A DNA stretch of 64,000 nt from Neoroseomonas terrae (GCF_018129025.1 NZ_JAAEDI010000027.1:22569-86568), one strand, 5' to 3'. Shown: positions 44,810-53,033, numbered from the stretch's first letter. Translations and numbers: made by a program. Notes: generated from the letters alone by a model not told the origin.

Positions 44810-44998
44810 ATGAGAACGTTACCCCACGACCTTTCCCTGGCGATCCCGCCCTGTCCGGTCGCCCTGCGGCCCGATCCGCGCTACCGTTTCGTCCCTGCGG
44901 CACCGCCAAGGGCGACGCGGCGCGCCATGCGCGACTTCACAGGCTTCCTGGCCCTGGCCTGGGCCGTGGCTGAACTGGCGCTCTGGGTCGGCGCCTGA
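44810..44998 (+). CDS. small C-terminally anchored membrane protein behind a LexA box
   Basis: This 62-residue product has a Pro/Arg-rich polar N-terminal half (residues 1-40: RPDPRYRFVPAAPPRATRR) and ends in one hydrophobic helix (FTGFLALAWAVAELALWVGA, 43-62). No Shine-Dalgarno precedes the ATG. The transcript may be leaderless, because the candidate -10 ends only a few bases upstream. I recognise no family. SOS-induced small inner-membrane proteins that hold up division are known in alphaproteobacteria (SidA in Caulobacter), which makes a similar role an attractive but unproven idea. Confidence 0.55.
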   Translation: MRTLPHDLSLAIPPCPVALRPDPRYRFVPAAPPRATRRAMRDFTGFLALAWAVAELALWVGA

Positions 44999-45016
44999 CG
45001 AGGATCTGGCGCCGCG

Positions 45017-45691
45017 TCAGGCTGCTCGGCTGCGAAGGATGGCGACCGCCTGGCGGAAGCCATCGGCCATGCGCTGCCCCGGCATCGCGCCGGAGAACAG
45101 CAGATGGCGGTCGAGCAGGAAGGACGGGACGCCCTGAATGCCGGCCTGTGACAGCGCGCGCGATTCCTGCTCCACCTCCGCGCGTGCCGCCGAACCGCCC
45201 GCGAACTCGGCGATGACCGCGGCCGGCAGGCCGACCTCTGTGCCGAGCCGCGCCAGCACGGCGCGGTCGCCGACGTCCTCGCCTTCCTGGAAGTAGGCGC
45301 GGAACACCCGCCCCACCAGTTCGTGCTGGCGGCCGGTCGCCGCGGCCAGGCGGATCAGGCGATGGGCCTCGACCGTGTTCGGCGTGCGCGTCATCAGGTC
45401 GTGGCGGAAGGCCAGCCCGGCGTCGCGGCCGGCCTCGGCCACCTGCGCGTCCAGCTCCGCCCCGCGTTCGACCGAGCCGAATTTCTGCGCCCGGTAGGTC
45501 GCGCGATCGACGCCCTCCGCGGGCATGTCGGGGTTCAGCTGATAGGGCAGCCAGCCGATCTCGAAGGTCAGACCTTCCTCGGCGAGAATTGCCAGCGCGC
45601 GGTTCAGATGGGCCCGGCCGATCCAGCACCAGGGGCAGATGACGTCCGAAACGATCTCGAGCCGGCCGGCAGGCGTGGGTGCGTTGTCCAT
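45017..45691 (-). CDS. DsbA-family oxidoreductase (FrnE-like)
   Basis: This 224-residue cytoplasmic thioredoxin-fold protein has CPWC at residues 19-22 (SDVICPWCWIG) and the all-helical insertion typical of FrnE/2-hydroxychromene-2-carboxylate isomerase relatives. It also has the cis-Pro region IQGVPSFLLD near residue 178. No signal peptide is present. Long in-frame upstream extension was rejected because homology starts at this ATG. Such proteins act as disulfide isomerases in stress tolerance; the exact role is open. Confidence 0.9.
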   Translation of the reverse strand: MDNAPTPAGRLEIVSDVICPWCWIGRAHLNRALAILAEEGLTFEIGWLPYQLNPDMPAEGVDRATYRAQKFGSVERGAELDAQVAEAGRDAGLAFRHDLMTRTPNTVEAHRLIRLAAATGRQHELVGRVFRAYFQEGEDVGDRAVLARLGTEVGLPAAVIAEFAGGSAARAEVEQESRALSQAGIQGVPSFLLDRHLLFSGAMPGQRMADGFRQAVAILRSRAA

Positions 45692-45797
45692 GGCGGGCTT
45701 CCTCGGTTTGTTCCGTGCCGAGGATGGGTGCGCCGGCCCGGCGCCGCAAGGCTGCCCCCCTTGGAGCCGCGGCGTCTTGCGCGCATGGTCCCGCGCC

Positions 45798-46907
45798 ATG
45801 ACGAGCATGACCTTTCCCGCCGCCCATCCCGCCCCCTGGACCGAGGCAGCGCCCGCCTCGCACGGCTTCGACGCCGCGAAGCTGGCCGAGGCCGTCGCCT
45901 TCGCTGCCGCGAACGAGACGCCCTGGCCGCACGACCTCGCCGGCCATATCGGCCGCGGCGCCTTCGAGCCGCCGCCGAACAACGAGGTGCTCGGCCCGCT
46001 CTGGCCGCGCGGCGAGCCGGGTGGGCTGGTGACGCGCCACGGCGTGCTGGTCGCGCGCTGGGGCGACACGCGAGAGGTCAGCCAGACCTTCTCCGTCGCG
46101 AAATCCTATCTCTCGCTTCTCGCGGGCCTGGCCGTCGCCGACGGGCTGATCCCCGATATCGACCGCCCGGTGCGCGAGACGGTGGATGATGGCGGCTTCG
46201 ACTCGGCGCAGAACGCGCCGGTCACCTGGCGGCACCTGCTGACCAACACGTCCGAGTGGGAAGGCACGCTGTTCGGCAAGGCGGACAGCATCGACCGAGG
46301 CCGCAATCTCGGTGTCGAGGGGCAGGGGAAGAAGGGGCAGCGCGAGCTCGCCGCGCCCGGCACCCATTGGGAATACAACGACATCCGGGTGAACCGCCTG
46401 TCGCTGGCACTGCTGCGCCGCTTCGGCCGACCGCTGCCGGAGGTGTTCCGCGAGCGTGTCCTCGGCCCGATCGGCGGCTCGCCCGATTGGCGATGGGACG
46501 GCTACCGCACCTCCTGGGTGGAACTGGCGGATGGCCAGCGTGTGCAATCCGTACCGGGCGGCACGCATTGGGGCGGCGGCATCGCCATCCATGCCGAGGA
46601 CCAGGCGCGTGTCGGCCTGCTGGCGCTGAACCGTGGCGCCTGGGCGGGCAAGCAGATCGTGCCGGCGTCGTGGTTCGACCTGTCCACCACGCCCTGCCCA
46701 CTGAACCCGCATTACGGCTTTCTGTGGTGGCTGAACTCGGACGGCGCGCGCTATCCGGCGGCGGGGCGGGATGCGTTCTTCGCGAGCGGTGCGGGCGGCA
46801 ACCTGACCTGGGTCGAGCCGTCCCGTGGCATCGTCGCGGTGCTGCGCTGGACCAACCCCGCATCGATGGGTGGGTTCATCGAGCGGGTGATGGGCGCGCT
46901 GGCGTAG
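45798..46907 (+). CDS. serine hydrolase (beta-lactamase class C/esterase-like)
   Basis: This 369-residue penicillin-binding-like serine hydrolase has the nucleophile motif SVAK (Ser99, Lys102). It has YND in the place of the YxN motif (HWEYNDIRVNRL) and HWGGG in place of KTG. The C-terminal block GFLWWLNSDG and ASGAGGNLTWVEP is typical of the family. No signal peptide is seen, so an esterase or amidase role is more likely than antibiotic resistance. It is divergent from the DsbA-like gene with a 106-bp spacer. Confidence 0.87.
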   Translation: MTSMTFPAAHPAPWTEAAPASHGFDAAKLAEAVAFAAANETPWPHDLAGHIGRGAFEPPPNNEVLGPLWPRGEPGGLVTRHGVLVARWGDTREVSQTFSVAKSYLSLLAGLAVADGLIPDIDRPVRETVDDGGFDSAQNAPVTWRHLLTNTSEWEGTLFGKADSIDRGRNLGVEGQGKKGQRELAAPGTHWEYNDIRVNRLSLALLRRFGRPLPEVFRERVLGPIGGSPDWRWDGYRTSWVELADGQRVQSVPGGTHWGGGIAIHAEDQARVGLLALNRGAWAGKQIVPASWFDLSTTPCPLNPHYGFLWWLNSDGARYPAAGRDAFFASGAGGNLTWVEPSRGIVAVLRWTNPASMGGFIERVMGALA

Positions 46908-47103
46908 GGGTGAGCGTACCGGGCGGCCGGTGCGGCCCCGCGCAGCGACCTACGCCGTCATCGGAAACAGCGGATCGAGGCGAAGCCTTGATCCGGGAGC
47001 GCAGCGCGCGACCGCGCCCCAACCGTGGGCGGCCGCAAGGGCGCCAGTGCTTGGTGCGAAGGCAAGGTGGCCGGATGGCCGCCGCCCGCCGTTTAAGGGC
47101 GTA

Positions 47104-47140
47104 CAAAAGTCAAAGCGGGCGGCCGAAGAATTCGGCCGCC
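47104..47140 (-). terminator. rho-independent terminator (minus strand)
   Basis: A perfect 10-bp stem (GGCGGCCGAA at 47118-47127 with TTCGGCCGCC at 47131-47140, three-base loop) lies just past the stop of the dioxygenase gene. In the minus-strand transcript it is followed by a U-rich run (CTTTGACTTTTG). The 195 bp to the left (46908-47103) contain no recognisable gene. Confidence 0.65.
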
Positions 47141-47144
47141 GGCG

Positions 47145-47993
47145 TTAAGCAGGCACGTCGCCCTGCAGCGTGACGCGGTGCATCTCCCGCCGGAAGCCGT
47201 GGTAGTCGTTCACCGGGTAGTGCTGCACGGACCGGTTGTCCCACAGCGCGATCGATCCCGGCTTCCAGCTGAAGCGGCAGGTGAATTCCGGCTTCGTCAC
47301 ATGGGCGAACAGGAAGTCGAGCAGCGGCTTCGATTCCGCCTCGGTCCAGCCATCGAAGCGCGTGGTGTGGCCGAGGTTGACATACAGCGCCTTCCGACCC
47401 GTCTCCGGATGCGTGCGCACCACGGGATGGGCGGCTTCCAGCACCTCGGCATTCGTCACCGCGCCGCGTTCCTTCTGGCGGTCCTCCCGCGTCTTCGATG
47501 CATCCGCCTTCTTCGAGGAATTGATCGCGCGCAGCCCATCCAGCGTTGCGCGCAGCCCCGGCGACAGCGCGTCATAGGCAGCGCGGCAATCGGCAAACAG
47601 CGTGTCGCCGCCGGCCGGCGGCACCTCCCGCGCGATCAGCATCGTCGCCATCGGCGGGCGCTCCAGATACGCCGTGTCGGAATGCCAGACGCCGCCGAAA
47701 TTGATGCGTTCCTCGGGTTCCTTGATCACCGGCGTGATCTGCGGAAGGCCGTCCAGGCCGCGGACGAAGGGGTATTCCACCGGCGTGCCGAAGCGCCCCG
47801 CGAAGGCGAGGAAATCCCGCGGCGCCAGCGCCGCCGCGTCGCGCAGGAACAGCACGCCATGTTCCAGCCAGGTGGCGCGCAGCGCGGCGATGGTGGCGTC
47901 ATCGGCCGGGGTGCTGAAATCAACCCCCGAAACCTCGGCGCCGACGAGGCCCGAAGCGCGTGTGACGGTCAGGCGCTGTGCGGTGATGGACAT
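47145..47993 (-). CDS. TauD/TfdA-family 2-oxoglutarate-dependent dioxygenase
   Basis: This 282-residue non-haem iron dioxygenase has the facial-triad HxD at His104/Asp106 (GVWHSDTAYLE). A distal His lies in WDNRSVQHYPVNDY, and an Arg in GFRREMHRVTL would bind 2-oxoglutarate. Family members hydroxylate sulfonates, phenoxyacids and similar compounds; the substrate here is unknown. The start is preceded by GGAGAG. It is the last gene of a minus-strand set, thiE-FkbM-dioxygenase. Confidence 0.93.
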   Translation of the reverse strand: MSITAQRLTVTRASGLVGAEVSGVDFSTPADDATIAALRATWLEHGVLFLRDAAALAPRDFLAFAGRFGTPVEYPFVRGLDGLPQITPVIKEPEERINFGGVWHSDTAYLERPPMATMLIAREVPPAGGDTLFADCRAAYDALSPGLRATLDGLRAINSSKKADASKTREDRQKERGAVTNAEVLEAAHPVVRTHPETGRKALYVNLGHTTRFDGWTEAESKPLLDFLFAHVTKPEFTCRFSWKPGSIALWDNRSVQHYPVNDYHGFRREMHRVTLQGDVPA

Positions 47994-48016
47994 GGTTCTC
48001 TCCGTTTGCGTCGAAG

Positions 48017-48751
48017 TTACGCCGCTGTCCGCAGCCGCGCCAGCAGACCCGCCGCGTTCTCCCGCGGCAGGGCGTAGAAGACGAAGACATAGGGGTCCGA
48101 GGCCTCGAACACCGCCGGGTCGGGCGAGGCCCGCTGCATCGTCGCACGGTCGAGCGCGCACACGGGAAACCAGTCCCCTCCCAGTTCGAACATCACATCG
48201 TAGCCGAGCGCGTCGAGATAGGCCGGCACCGACCATGTGCTGCCCTGCCGATGACGTTCCTCGATCTCGATCGTCAGGACAGGGCGGCAGCGCAGCAGCG
48301 TCTCGCGAGCGCCCCGCAGGATCTCGTACTCCGCGCCCTCGGCGTCGATCTTGATGGCCGTGAGATCCGTGATGCCGAAATCGTCCAGCCGCATCAGCGT
48401 GACGGTGAACCGCTCGATGCCGACGCGCCCGGAGCGATGCGCGGCATAGTCCTTCGCCGTGCTGGCCCATTGTTCCTGTCGCACGCCGTCGAGCACCGGC
48501 ATCGCGAGCATTGCCTCGCCCGTTCGGTCGCCCAGCGCGGCTTGATGGATCGCGACATGGGGCGGCAGCGCGCCGAAGGCATCGGCCAGTGCCGCGCGGA
48601 GGCGCGCGGCGGCGGCCGGCAGCGGCTCGAAGGCGAGCACGCGGGAGGAGGGCAGACGCGCCAGCGGAATGGTGATCAGCCCGTCATGCGCCCCGGCATC
48701 GACCAGCGTGCCGGGTCGATGGAGCAGCCGGTGGAAGGTGGTCTCGTCCAT
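48017..48751 (-). CDS. FkbM-family methyltransferase
   Basis: This 244-residue SAM-dependent methyltransferase has motif I as LVDAGAHDGLITIPLA (about 16-31), an acidic end of strand 2 in VLAFEPLPAAAARL, and the FkbM block DLTAIKIDAEGAEYEILRGA near residue 130. FkbM enzymes methylate hydroxyls of sugars or polyketides. It starts 13 nt after the thiE stop; no glycan cluster is nearby. Confidence 0.9.
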   Translation of the reverse strand: MDETTFHRLLHRPGTLVDAGAHDGLITIPLARLPSSRVLAFEPLPAAAARLRAALADAFGALPPHVAIHQAALGDRTGEAMLAMPVLDGVRQEQWASTAKDYAAHRSGRVGIERFTVTLMRLDDFGITDLTAIKIDAEGAEYEILRGARETLLRCRPVLTIEIEERHRQGSTWSVPAYLDALGYDVMFELGGDWFPVCALDRATMQRASPDPAVFEASDPYVFVFYALPRENAAGLLARLRTAA

Positions 48752-48764
48752 GACGTCGTCCGCG

Positions 48765-49418
48765 TCAGGCGGCCGCGATCGCCGCGTTCATCGCGCGCAC
48801 CCCGGCCGCCGGCCCGTCCGGATGGTTCCACACTGCCCCCACCACGGCGAGGAAATCCGCCCCCGCCCGCACCAGCGGGCCGCAATTCGCCGCGGTGATG
48901 CCGCCGATCGCGACGCAGGGGATTTCCATCATCTCCGACCACCATTCCAACAGGTCGATCCCGGCGGTGTGCACCGTGTCCTTCGTCTCGGTCGGAAAGA
49001 AGGCGCCGAAGGCGACGTAGTCCGCGCCGAGTTCGCCCGCCTCCATCGCCAGGTGCCGCGAGGCATGGCAGGTGATGCCGAGGATGCTGTCCTTGAGCAG
49101 CGCCCGCGCGCCTTCGTGGTCGCCGTCCGTCTGGCCCAGATGTGCGCCGTCGCAGCCCAGCGCATGAGCGAGCTTCGCATCGTCATTGAGAATGAAGGCG
49201 ACGTCGTGCGCGTAGCAGACCGGCATCAGGGCCTCGGCGGCGCGCTCGATGTCGTCGGCCGCAGCATCCTTCAGCCGGAGCTGCAGGCAGGCGACGTCGC
49301 CGGCGTCCAGCGCCGCGGCCAGGTGGTCACGAAACGCGGCGGGATCGATCCGCGGCGGCGTGATCAGGTACAAGCGGCATCCAGCCGAGGAGACGCCGTG
49401 AGATGCCGCATTCGCCAT
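48765..49418 (-). CDS. thiE: thiamine phosphate synthase (ThiE/TenI type)
   Basis: ThiE joins the pyrimidine and thiazole phosphates into thiamine phosphate. The 217-residue TIM barrel has YLITPP, the substrate strand [30 protein letters not shown], the GITCHASRH loop, and [10 protein letters not shown] near the end. The catalytic features fit ThiE better than TenI, though no other thi genes are present. AAGGA lies before the ATG. The first 16 bases overlap the start of the divergent VOC gene. Confidence 0.87.
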   Translation of the reverse strand: MANAASHGVSSAGCRLYLITPPRIDPAAFRDHLAAALDAGDVACLQLRLKDAAADDIERAAEALMPVCYAHDVAFILNDDAKLAHALGCDGAHLGQTDGDHEGARALLKDSILGITCHASRHLAMEAGELGADYVAFGAFFPTETKDTVHTAGIDLLEWWSEMMEIPCVAIGGITAANCGPLVRAGADFLAVVGAVWNHPDGPAAGVRAMNAAIAAA

Positions 49419-49819
49419 CGATCATTCCTTGCCTGCGCTATCCCGACCCGGAGGCCGCGCTCCGCTTTCTGAAGGACGCCTTCGGCTTCGTCGAGAAGAT
49501 GGTGGCCCGCGGCGAGGATGGCGGCATCATCCATGCCGAGCTTACCCATGGCGAGGGCGAGAGGCGCGGCATGCTGATGGTCAGCGGCACCGGCCGCCAG
49601 TTCTTCGACATGCGTCTGCCGAGCGAGGCGGGCGGCGTGACGGACTGCATCTATGTCATCGTCGCCGACCCGGATGCGCATTGTGCCAAGGCGCGGGCGG
49701 CGGGCGCGGAGATCCTCGAAGGCCCGCTCGACCGGGAATATGGGTCCCGGGAGTATGTCGCCCGCGATATCGGGGGCTATCTGTGGGATTTCGGGACCTA
49801 CGATCCCTGGAAGACGTGA
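49403..49819 (+). CDS. VOC-superfamily (glyoxalase/bleomycin-resistance-like) protein
   Basis: This 138-residue protein consists of two beta-alpha-beta-beta-beta modules. It begins with [23 protein letters not shown], the typical VOC opening, and ends with [16 protein letters not shown]. The His and Glu residues in [10 protein letters not shown] and the C-terminal Asp could bind metal. Substrate unknown. GAGGAG lies ten bases upstream of the ATG. It overlaps the divergent thiE start by 16 bp, which is unusual. Confidence 0.87.
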   Translation: MPHSPSIIPCLRYPDPEAALRFLKDAFGFVEKMVARGEDGGIIHAELTHGEGERRGMLMVSGTGRQFFDMRLPSEAGGVTDCIYVIVADPDAHCAKARAAGAEILEGPLDREYGSREYVARDIGGYLWDFGTYDPWKT

Positions 49820-50012
49820 CGGCCGCCGCTTGTCGCCTGACGGCCGTCTTCGCATACTCCGCCCGCATGAAGGCCGCGCCGAGTACCCCCTGAACCGCGT
49901 TCCCGCGCCACGCGCGCGAGGAACATGAGATCCGGCCGGCCATCCGTGCCTGCCGGCAAGGCCACCTTCATGTCCTGACGACAGCCATCGGCGGTCAGGC
50001 TGCGAGTATCCC

Positions 50013-50651
50013 ATGCCCAATTTCTTCGAGAGCCCTTTCAAGGGCATTCCGCTGTCGGAGCAGGTCACTCACCCGAACATCCGGGTCGGCCGCTACAGCT
50101 ACTATTCCGGCTACTATCACGGCCACGGCTTCGACGATTGTGCGCGCTACCTGTTGCCGCAGCCGGATGCCGACAAGCTGATCATCGGCAGCTTCTGCTC
50201 GATCGGCACCGGCGCCAGCTTCGTGATGGCGGGCAACCAGGGCCATCGCCTGGACTGGATCAGCACCTTTCCGTTCTTCTTCCTGCCCGACGAGCCATCC
50301 TTCGCCGGTGCACGGAACGGGTACCGCCCCGCCGGCGACACCGTCATCGGCCATGACGTCTGGATCGGCGCGGAGGCGATGATCATGCCGGGCGTCACCG
50401 TCGGACACGGGGCGCTGATCGGGGCACGAGCCGTCGTCACGCGCGACGTGGAACCCTACGCCGTCGTCGCAGGCAATCCGGGGAAGGTGATCCGCATGCG
50501 CTTCGACGAGGCCGAGCGGACGATGCTGCTGGAGATGCGCTGGTGGGACTGGACCGACGACCAGCTCCGCGACGCCATGCCGCTGCTGACCGACGGGAAT
50601 GTCGCGGCGCTACACCGCCATTGGCGGGACAGTATCGCGCCGGCGGGCTGA
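50013..50651 (+). CDS. catB: CatB-type xenobiotic (chloramphenicol) acetyltransferase
   Basis: This 212-residue left-handed beta-helix acetyltransferase starts [16 protein letters not shown]. It contains [24 protein letters not shown] and [24 protein letters not shown] (motif pieces within residues 26-82), a pattern specific to CatB/type B chloramphenicol acetyltransferases. The catalytic His is His78. Hexapeptide repeats follow ([17 protein letters not shown]). Codon use and GC are like the neighbours, and there are no mobile elements, so it looks chromosomal rather than recently acquired. Whether it confers resistance is not known. Confidence 0.9.
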   Translation: MPNFFESPFKGIPLSEQVTHPNIRVGRYSYYSGYYHGHGFDDCARYLLPQPDADKLIIGSFCSIGTGASFVMAGNQGHRLDWISTFPFFFLPDEPSFAGARNGYRPAGDTVIGHDVWIGAEAMIMPGVTVGHGALIGARAVVTRDVEPYAVVAGNPGKVIRMRFDEAERTMLLEMRWWDWTDDQLRDAMPLLTDGNVAALHRHWRDSIAPAG

Positions 50652-50656
50652 CCCGC

Positions 50657-50695
50657 CAAAACAAAACGCCGCCGCGAGGCTTCCCTCGCGGCGGC
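50657..50695 (-). terminator. terminator between the convergent catB and aldolase genes
   Basis: A perfect 12-bp stem (GCCGCCGCGAGG at 50668-50679, loop CTTC, complement at 50684-50695) is followed on the minus strand by GTTTTGTTTTGG. It should terminate the aldolase transcript. On the plus strand there is no U-tract, but the hairpin lies 16 bp past the catB stop. Confidence 0.75.
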
Positions 50696-50719
50696 GCCAT
50701 CACGCCCTGGGGCGCGACG

Positions 50720-51640
50720 TCACACCTTGGTCTTGTAGACCTCGATCATCGAGGCGAGCAGCTTCAGCGCCTCATCCTTCGGCCGCTGGAAGGCGTTGCG
50801 GCCGACGATGGAGCCGTTGCCGCCGCCGGCATGGATGGCGCGCGCTTCGTCGAGCAGCGCCTCCGCGCCCTTCGCCTCGCCGCCCGAGAAGACCACCAGG
50901 CGCCGGCCGTTGAAGCAGGACTGCACGACGTGCCTGATGCGCGCCGTCAGGTCCGACCCGTCGATCTTGCGGTCGGTGTAGGTCTTCTTCGCCGCCTCGA
51001 GCGAGACGGGCTCCATCGGCGGCTTCACCTTGATGATGTGCGCGCCGAGCAGGGCCGCCATGTGCGCCGCATAGGCGCAGATGTCGAAGGCCGTCTCGCC
51101 GGTCTTGTCCAGCATCGGTCCGCGCGGATACGACCACACGACGACCGCCAGACCCGCCGACTTCGCTTCCTCGGCGAGCTCGCGCAGCTCCTCCATCATC
51201 TCGAACTGGTATTCGGAGGACGGGTAGATCGTGAAGCCGATCGCCGAGCAGCCGAGGCGCAGCGCATCCGCCACCGACCCGGTCACCGCCTGATCCTTCG
51301 TGGTGGACAGGCTGTTCGAGGAATTGACCTTGAGGATCGTCGGGATGGCGCCGGCGAAGGTCGCCGCCCCGGCCTCGATCATGCCAAGCGGCGCGGCATA
51401 GGCGTTCAGCCCCGCTTCGATCGCCAGCTCGAAGTGATAGTGCGGGTCGTAGGCCGCGGGGTTCGGCGCGAAGGAGCGGGCCGGGCCGTGCTCGAAGCCC
51501 TGGTCGACCGGCAGGATCACCATGCGGCCGGTGCCGCCGAGCTTCCCTTCCATCAGGATGCGGGCGAGGTTCGCCTTGGTCCCGGGGTTGTCGCTCTCAT
51601 ACCAGGAGAGGATTTCCTTCACGCGGCGGGTCAGCTTCAT
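50720..51640 (-). CDS. fbaB: class I fructose-bisphosphate aldolase (DhnA type)
   Basis: This 306-residue Schiff-base aldolase cleaves fructose 1,6-bisphosphate in glycolysis and forms it in gluconeogenesis. The features of the DhnA/archaeal-type class I family are VILPVDQGFEHGP, ILKVNSSNSL, IGFTIYPSS, and the active-site Lys strand HIIKVKPP. The phosphate loop is VVFSGGEAKG with GGNGSIVGRNAFQRP. Length is normal. A strong terminator follows. Confidence 0.94.
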   Translation of the reverse strand: MKLTRRVKEILSWYESDNPGTKANLARILMEGKLGGTGRMVILPVDQGFEHGPARSFAPNPAAYDPHYHFELAIEAGLNAYAAPLGMIEAGAATFAGAIPTILKVNSSNSLSTTKDQAVTGSVADALRLGCSAIGFTIYPSSEYQFEMMEELRELAEEAKSAGLAVVVWSYPRGPMLDKTGETAFDICAYAAHMAALLGAHIIKVKPPMEPVSLEAAKKTYTDRKIDGSDLTARIRHVVQSCFNGRRLVVFSGGEAKGAEALLDEARAIHAGGGNGSIVGRNAFQRPKDEALKLLASMIEVYKTKV

Positions 51641-51703
51641 GTCCGGCGTCCTTCTTCGGCTTCACGTTCGGCCCCGGCGCGATAGCGCAGGCGCCCGATC
51701 CTG

Positions 51704-52144
51704 TCACGGGGCAGGCGATGTGGGCGATCCCTGTGGCGCTTCCATGGCGAGCCAGCCGGCGAGGCTAGCCAAGTCATCCCGCCGCCGCAGGTCCAGGCCG
51801 GCGAGGTCGAGCGCCGCCGGGCGCGCCGGCAGCAGCAGCGCCCCGGTCTCGCCGGCCGCTTTCGCCACCGCCCCGAAGGCCGGGCTGGCCCCGTCCAGGA
51901 TGACGATGCCCACCCCTGCGCGCAGCGCCGTCAACGCGCTGCCTGCCGCGTCCGCGCAGTCGAGGGCGGCCGCGCAGCGGGACTGCGGGTGCCGCCGGCG
52001 CGCCGCCGCGACGAGGGCCAGGAACCAGCCTGCCCCCGCAAACCCGCCGGCCCCGGGGGCAGAGAGCAGCAGCACCCCCCGCGCGCCGGCCGCGGCCAGC
52101 GCCGCCGCCGCCTGGTCCAGCCCATGCACCACCACTGCCGGCAT
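51704..52144 (-). CDS. unrecognised Ala-rich protein upstream of the aldolase gene
   Basis: This 146-residue, Ala/Gly-rich protein has alternating hydrophobic strands and helices (AVVVHGLDQAAAALAAAGARGVLLLSAPG region; VGIVILDGASPAFGAVAKAAG), resembling half of an alpha/beta barrel. I find no catalytic motif and no known family. It precedes the aldolase gene in the same direction with 63 bp between and could be co-transcribed. I chose the ATG at the start of the ordered region; an in-frame ATG 30 codons upstream is possible. Confidence 0.6.
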   Translation of the reverse strand: MPAVVVHGLDQAAAALAAAGARGVLLLSAPGAGGFAGAGWFLALVAAARRRHPQSRCAAALDCADAAGSALTALRAGVGIVILDGASPAFGAVAKAAGETGALLLPARPAALDLAGLDLRRRDDLASLAGWLAMEAPQGSPTSPAP

Positions 52145-52253
52145 GCTGACAGATGACGTCACCGTTGACCCCGAGGCCCCTCTCTGCCAAGCCTTTCCCG
52201 TACCCTCGCGCGGTTTGGCGGGGAAGGGAATCACGGACCTTCAAGGGGGCGGA

Positions 52254-52463
52254 TTGAGCGAAGCGGTGGACCCGGTGGCCGAAGCCACCCTTCGGCTGGA
52301 AGCGGCGGTGGAGCGGCTGTCCCGCGCCGCCAGCGCCCGCCCGGCCGCCCCGCGCGGCGAGGGCGACTCGCCCGGTGTCGATCCGGCCGCGGTGGCGGCC
52401 CTGGCCGCCCGCCTCGACGAAACCATCGGGCGCCTGCGCGGCGTGCTGGGCGAGGAGGGCTGA
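52254..52463 (+). CDS. small helical protein preceding zapA (DUF4164-like)
   Basis: This 69-residue helical protein has a TTG start behind AAGGGGG. Heptad-like helices (ATLRLEAAVERLSRAAS and AVAALAARLDETIGRLRGVL) flank a Pro/Gly-rich linker. Its stop overlaps the zapA start. Small coiled-coil proteins (DUF4164 type) often sit just before zapA in alphaproteobacteria, and this one fits in size and place, though similarity cannot be measured here. A division-linked partner of ZapA is plausible. Confidence 0.6.
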   Translation: MSEAVDPVAEATLRLEAAVERLSRAASARPAAPRGEGDSPGVDPAAVAALAARLDETIGRLRGVLGEEG

Positions 52464-52804
52464 TGGCTCAGGTCACGGTCCGCGTCGGCGGCTACTCCCA
52501 CCCCGTCGCCTGCCAGGACGGCCAGGAACGCCACCTGACCAACATGGCGACCGAGGTCGACAAGCGCATCGGCACGCTGAAGGCCATGGGCATGCAGTTC
52601 GGGGAGACCCGCATGCTGCTCCTTGCTGCCCTGCAGCTCGCCGACGAGGCCGCCGATCTGCAGGCCGAGGTCGCCGCGCTGAAGGCCGGCGGCGCGGTCG
52701 CCGCGACCCCCGTGCCCGCCGAGCCCGACCCGGAACTGATCGCCCGCCTGAACGGTCTGGCTGAAACCATCGAGGCCATTGCAGCGGGGCTGGAGCGCAC
52801 CTAG
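52463..52804 (+). CDS. zapA: cell division protein ZapA
   Basis: ZapA binds and bundles FtsZ filaments at the division ring. The 113-residue protein has the N-terminal beta-hairpin domain (VTVRVGGYSHPVACQDGQE region) with LTNMATEVDKRIG, followed by a long helix (RMLLLAALQLADEAADLQAEVAAL) and a C-terminal helix. The length and the zapA-6S RNA-fau order are typical. Confidence 0.92.
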   Translation: MAQVTVRVGGYSHPVACQDGQERHLTNMATEVDKRIGTLKAMGMQFGETRMLLLAALQLADEAADLQAEVAALKAGGAVAATPVPAEPDPELIARLNGLAETIEAIAAGLERT

Positions 52805-52823
52805 CTTTACTGGGCGGGGCTGC

Positions 52824-52972
52824 CCGGTGCGCCTAGGCAATTCATCCCCAGGGCCAATAAGCATCCTCCGGGAGCTGGCTCTGTCTGGACCCTGGTCCAG
52901 GTACCTGGCGCCCACCTGCATTAGCAGGCCTTGGGAGGGTGAGACGCCAGCGGCCTATGGTGGCTCCGCACT
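52824..52972 (+). ncRNA. ssrS: probable 6S RNA
   Basis: The interval between zapA and fau is where 6S RNA lies in most proteobacteria. Its ends pair (GTGCG at 52826-52830 with CGCAC at 52966-52970). The interior has the alphaproteobacterial-looking CCCACCTGC (52910-52918), a GCAGG that can pair with it (52923-52927), GGAGGGTGAGACG, and a CGGCCT near the 3' side. 6S RNA binds the housekeeping RNA polymerase holoenzyme in stationary phase. The exact ends are estimates of mine. Confidence 0.7.
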
Positions 52973-53009
52973 TTTCGTTCCGGTTTGATCTGCTGAAGTC
53001 GCTTGGGGT

Positions 53010-53033
53010 GCCGGCCGCTGGCTGGCTTTTTTT
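53010..53033 (+). terminator. strong rho-independent terminator after the 6S RNA
   Basis: GCCGGCC (53010-53016) pairs with GGCTGGC (53020-53026; one G-T pair) around a GCT loop, followed at once by seven T (53027-53033). It ends the plus-strand zapA/6S unit. Confidence 0.85.

Noticed and set aside
46908..47103. Possible tRNA or small gene after the serine hydrolase
   Set aside because: I found no cloverleaf, no CCA-adjacent acceptor stem and no ORF with a ribosome-binding site.
50013..50651. Recently acquired antibiotic-resistance island around catB
   Set aside because: No integron, transposase or att-like repeats, and base composition is like the flanks.
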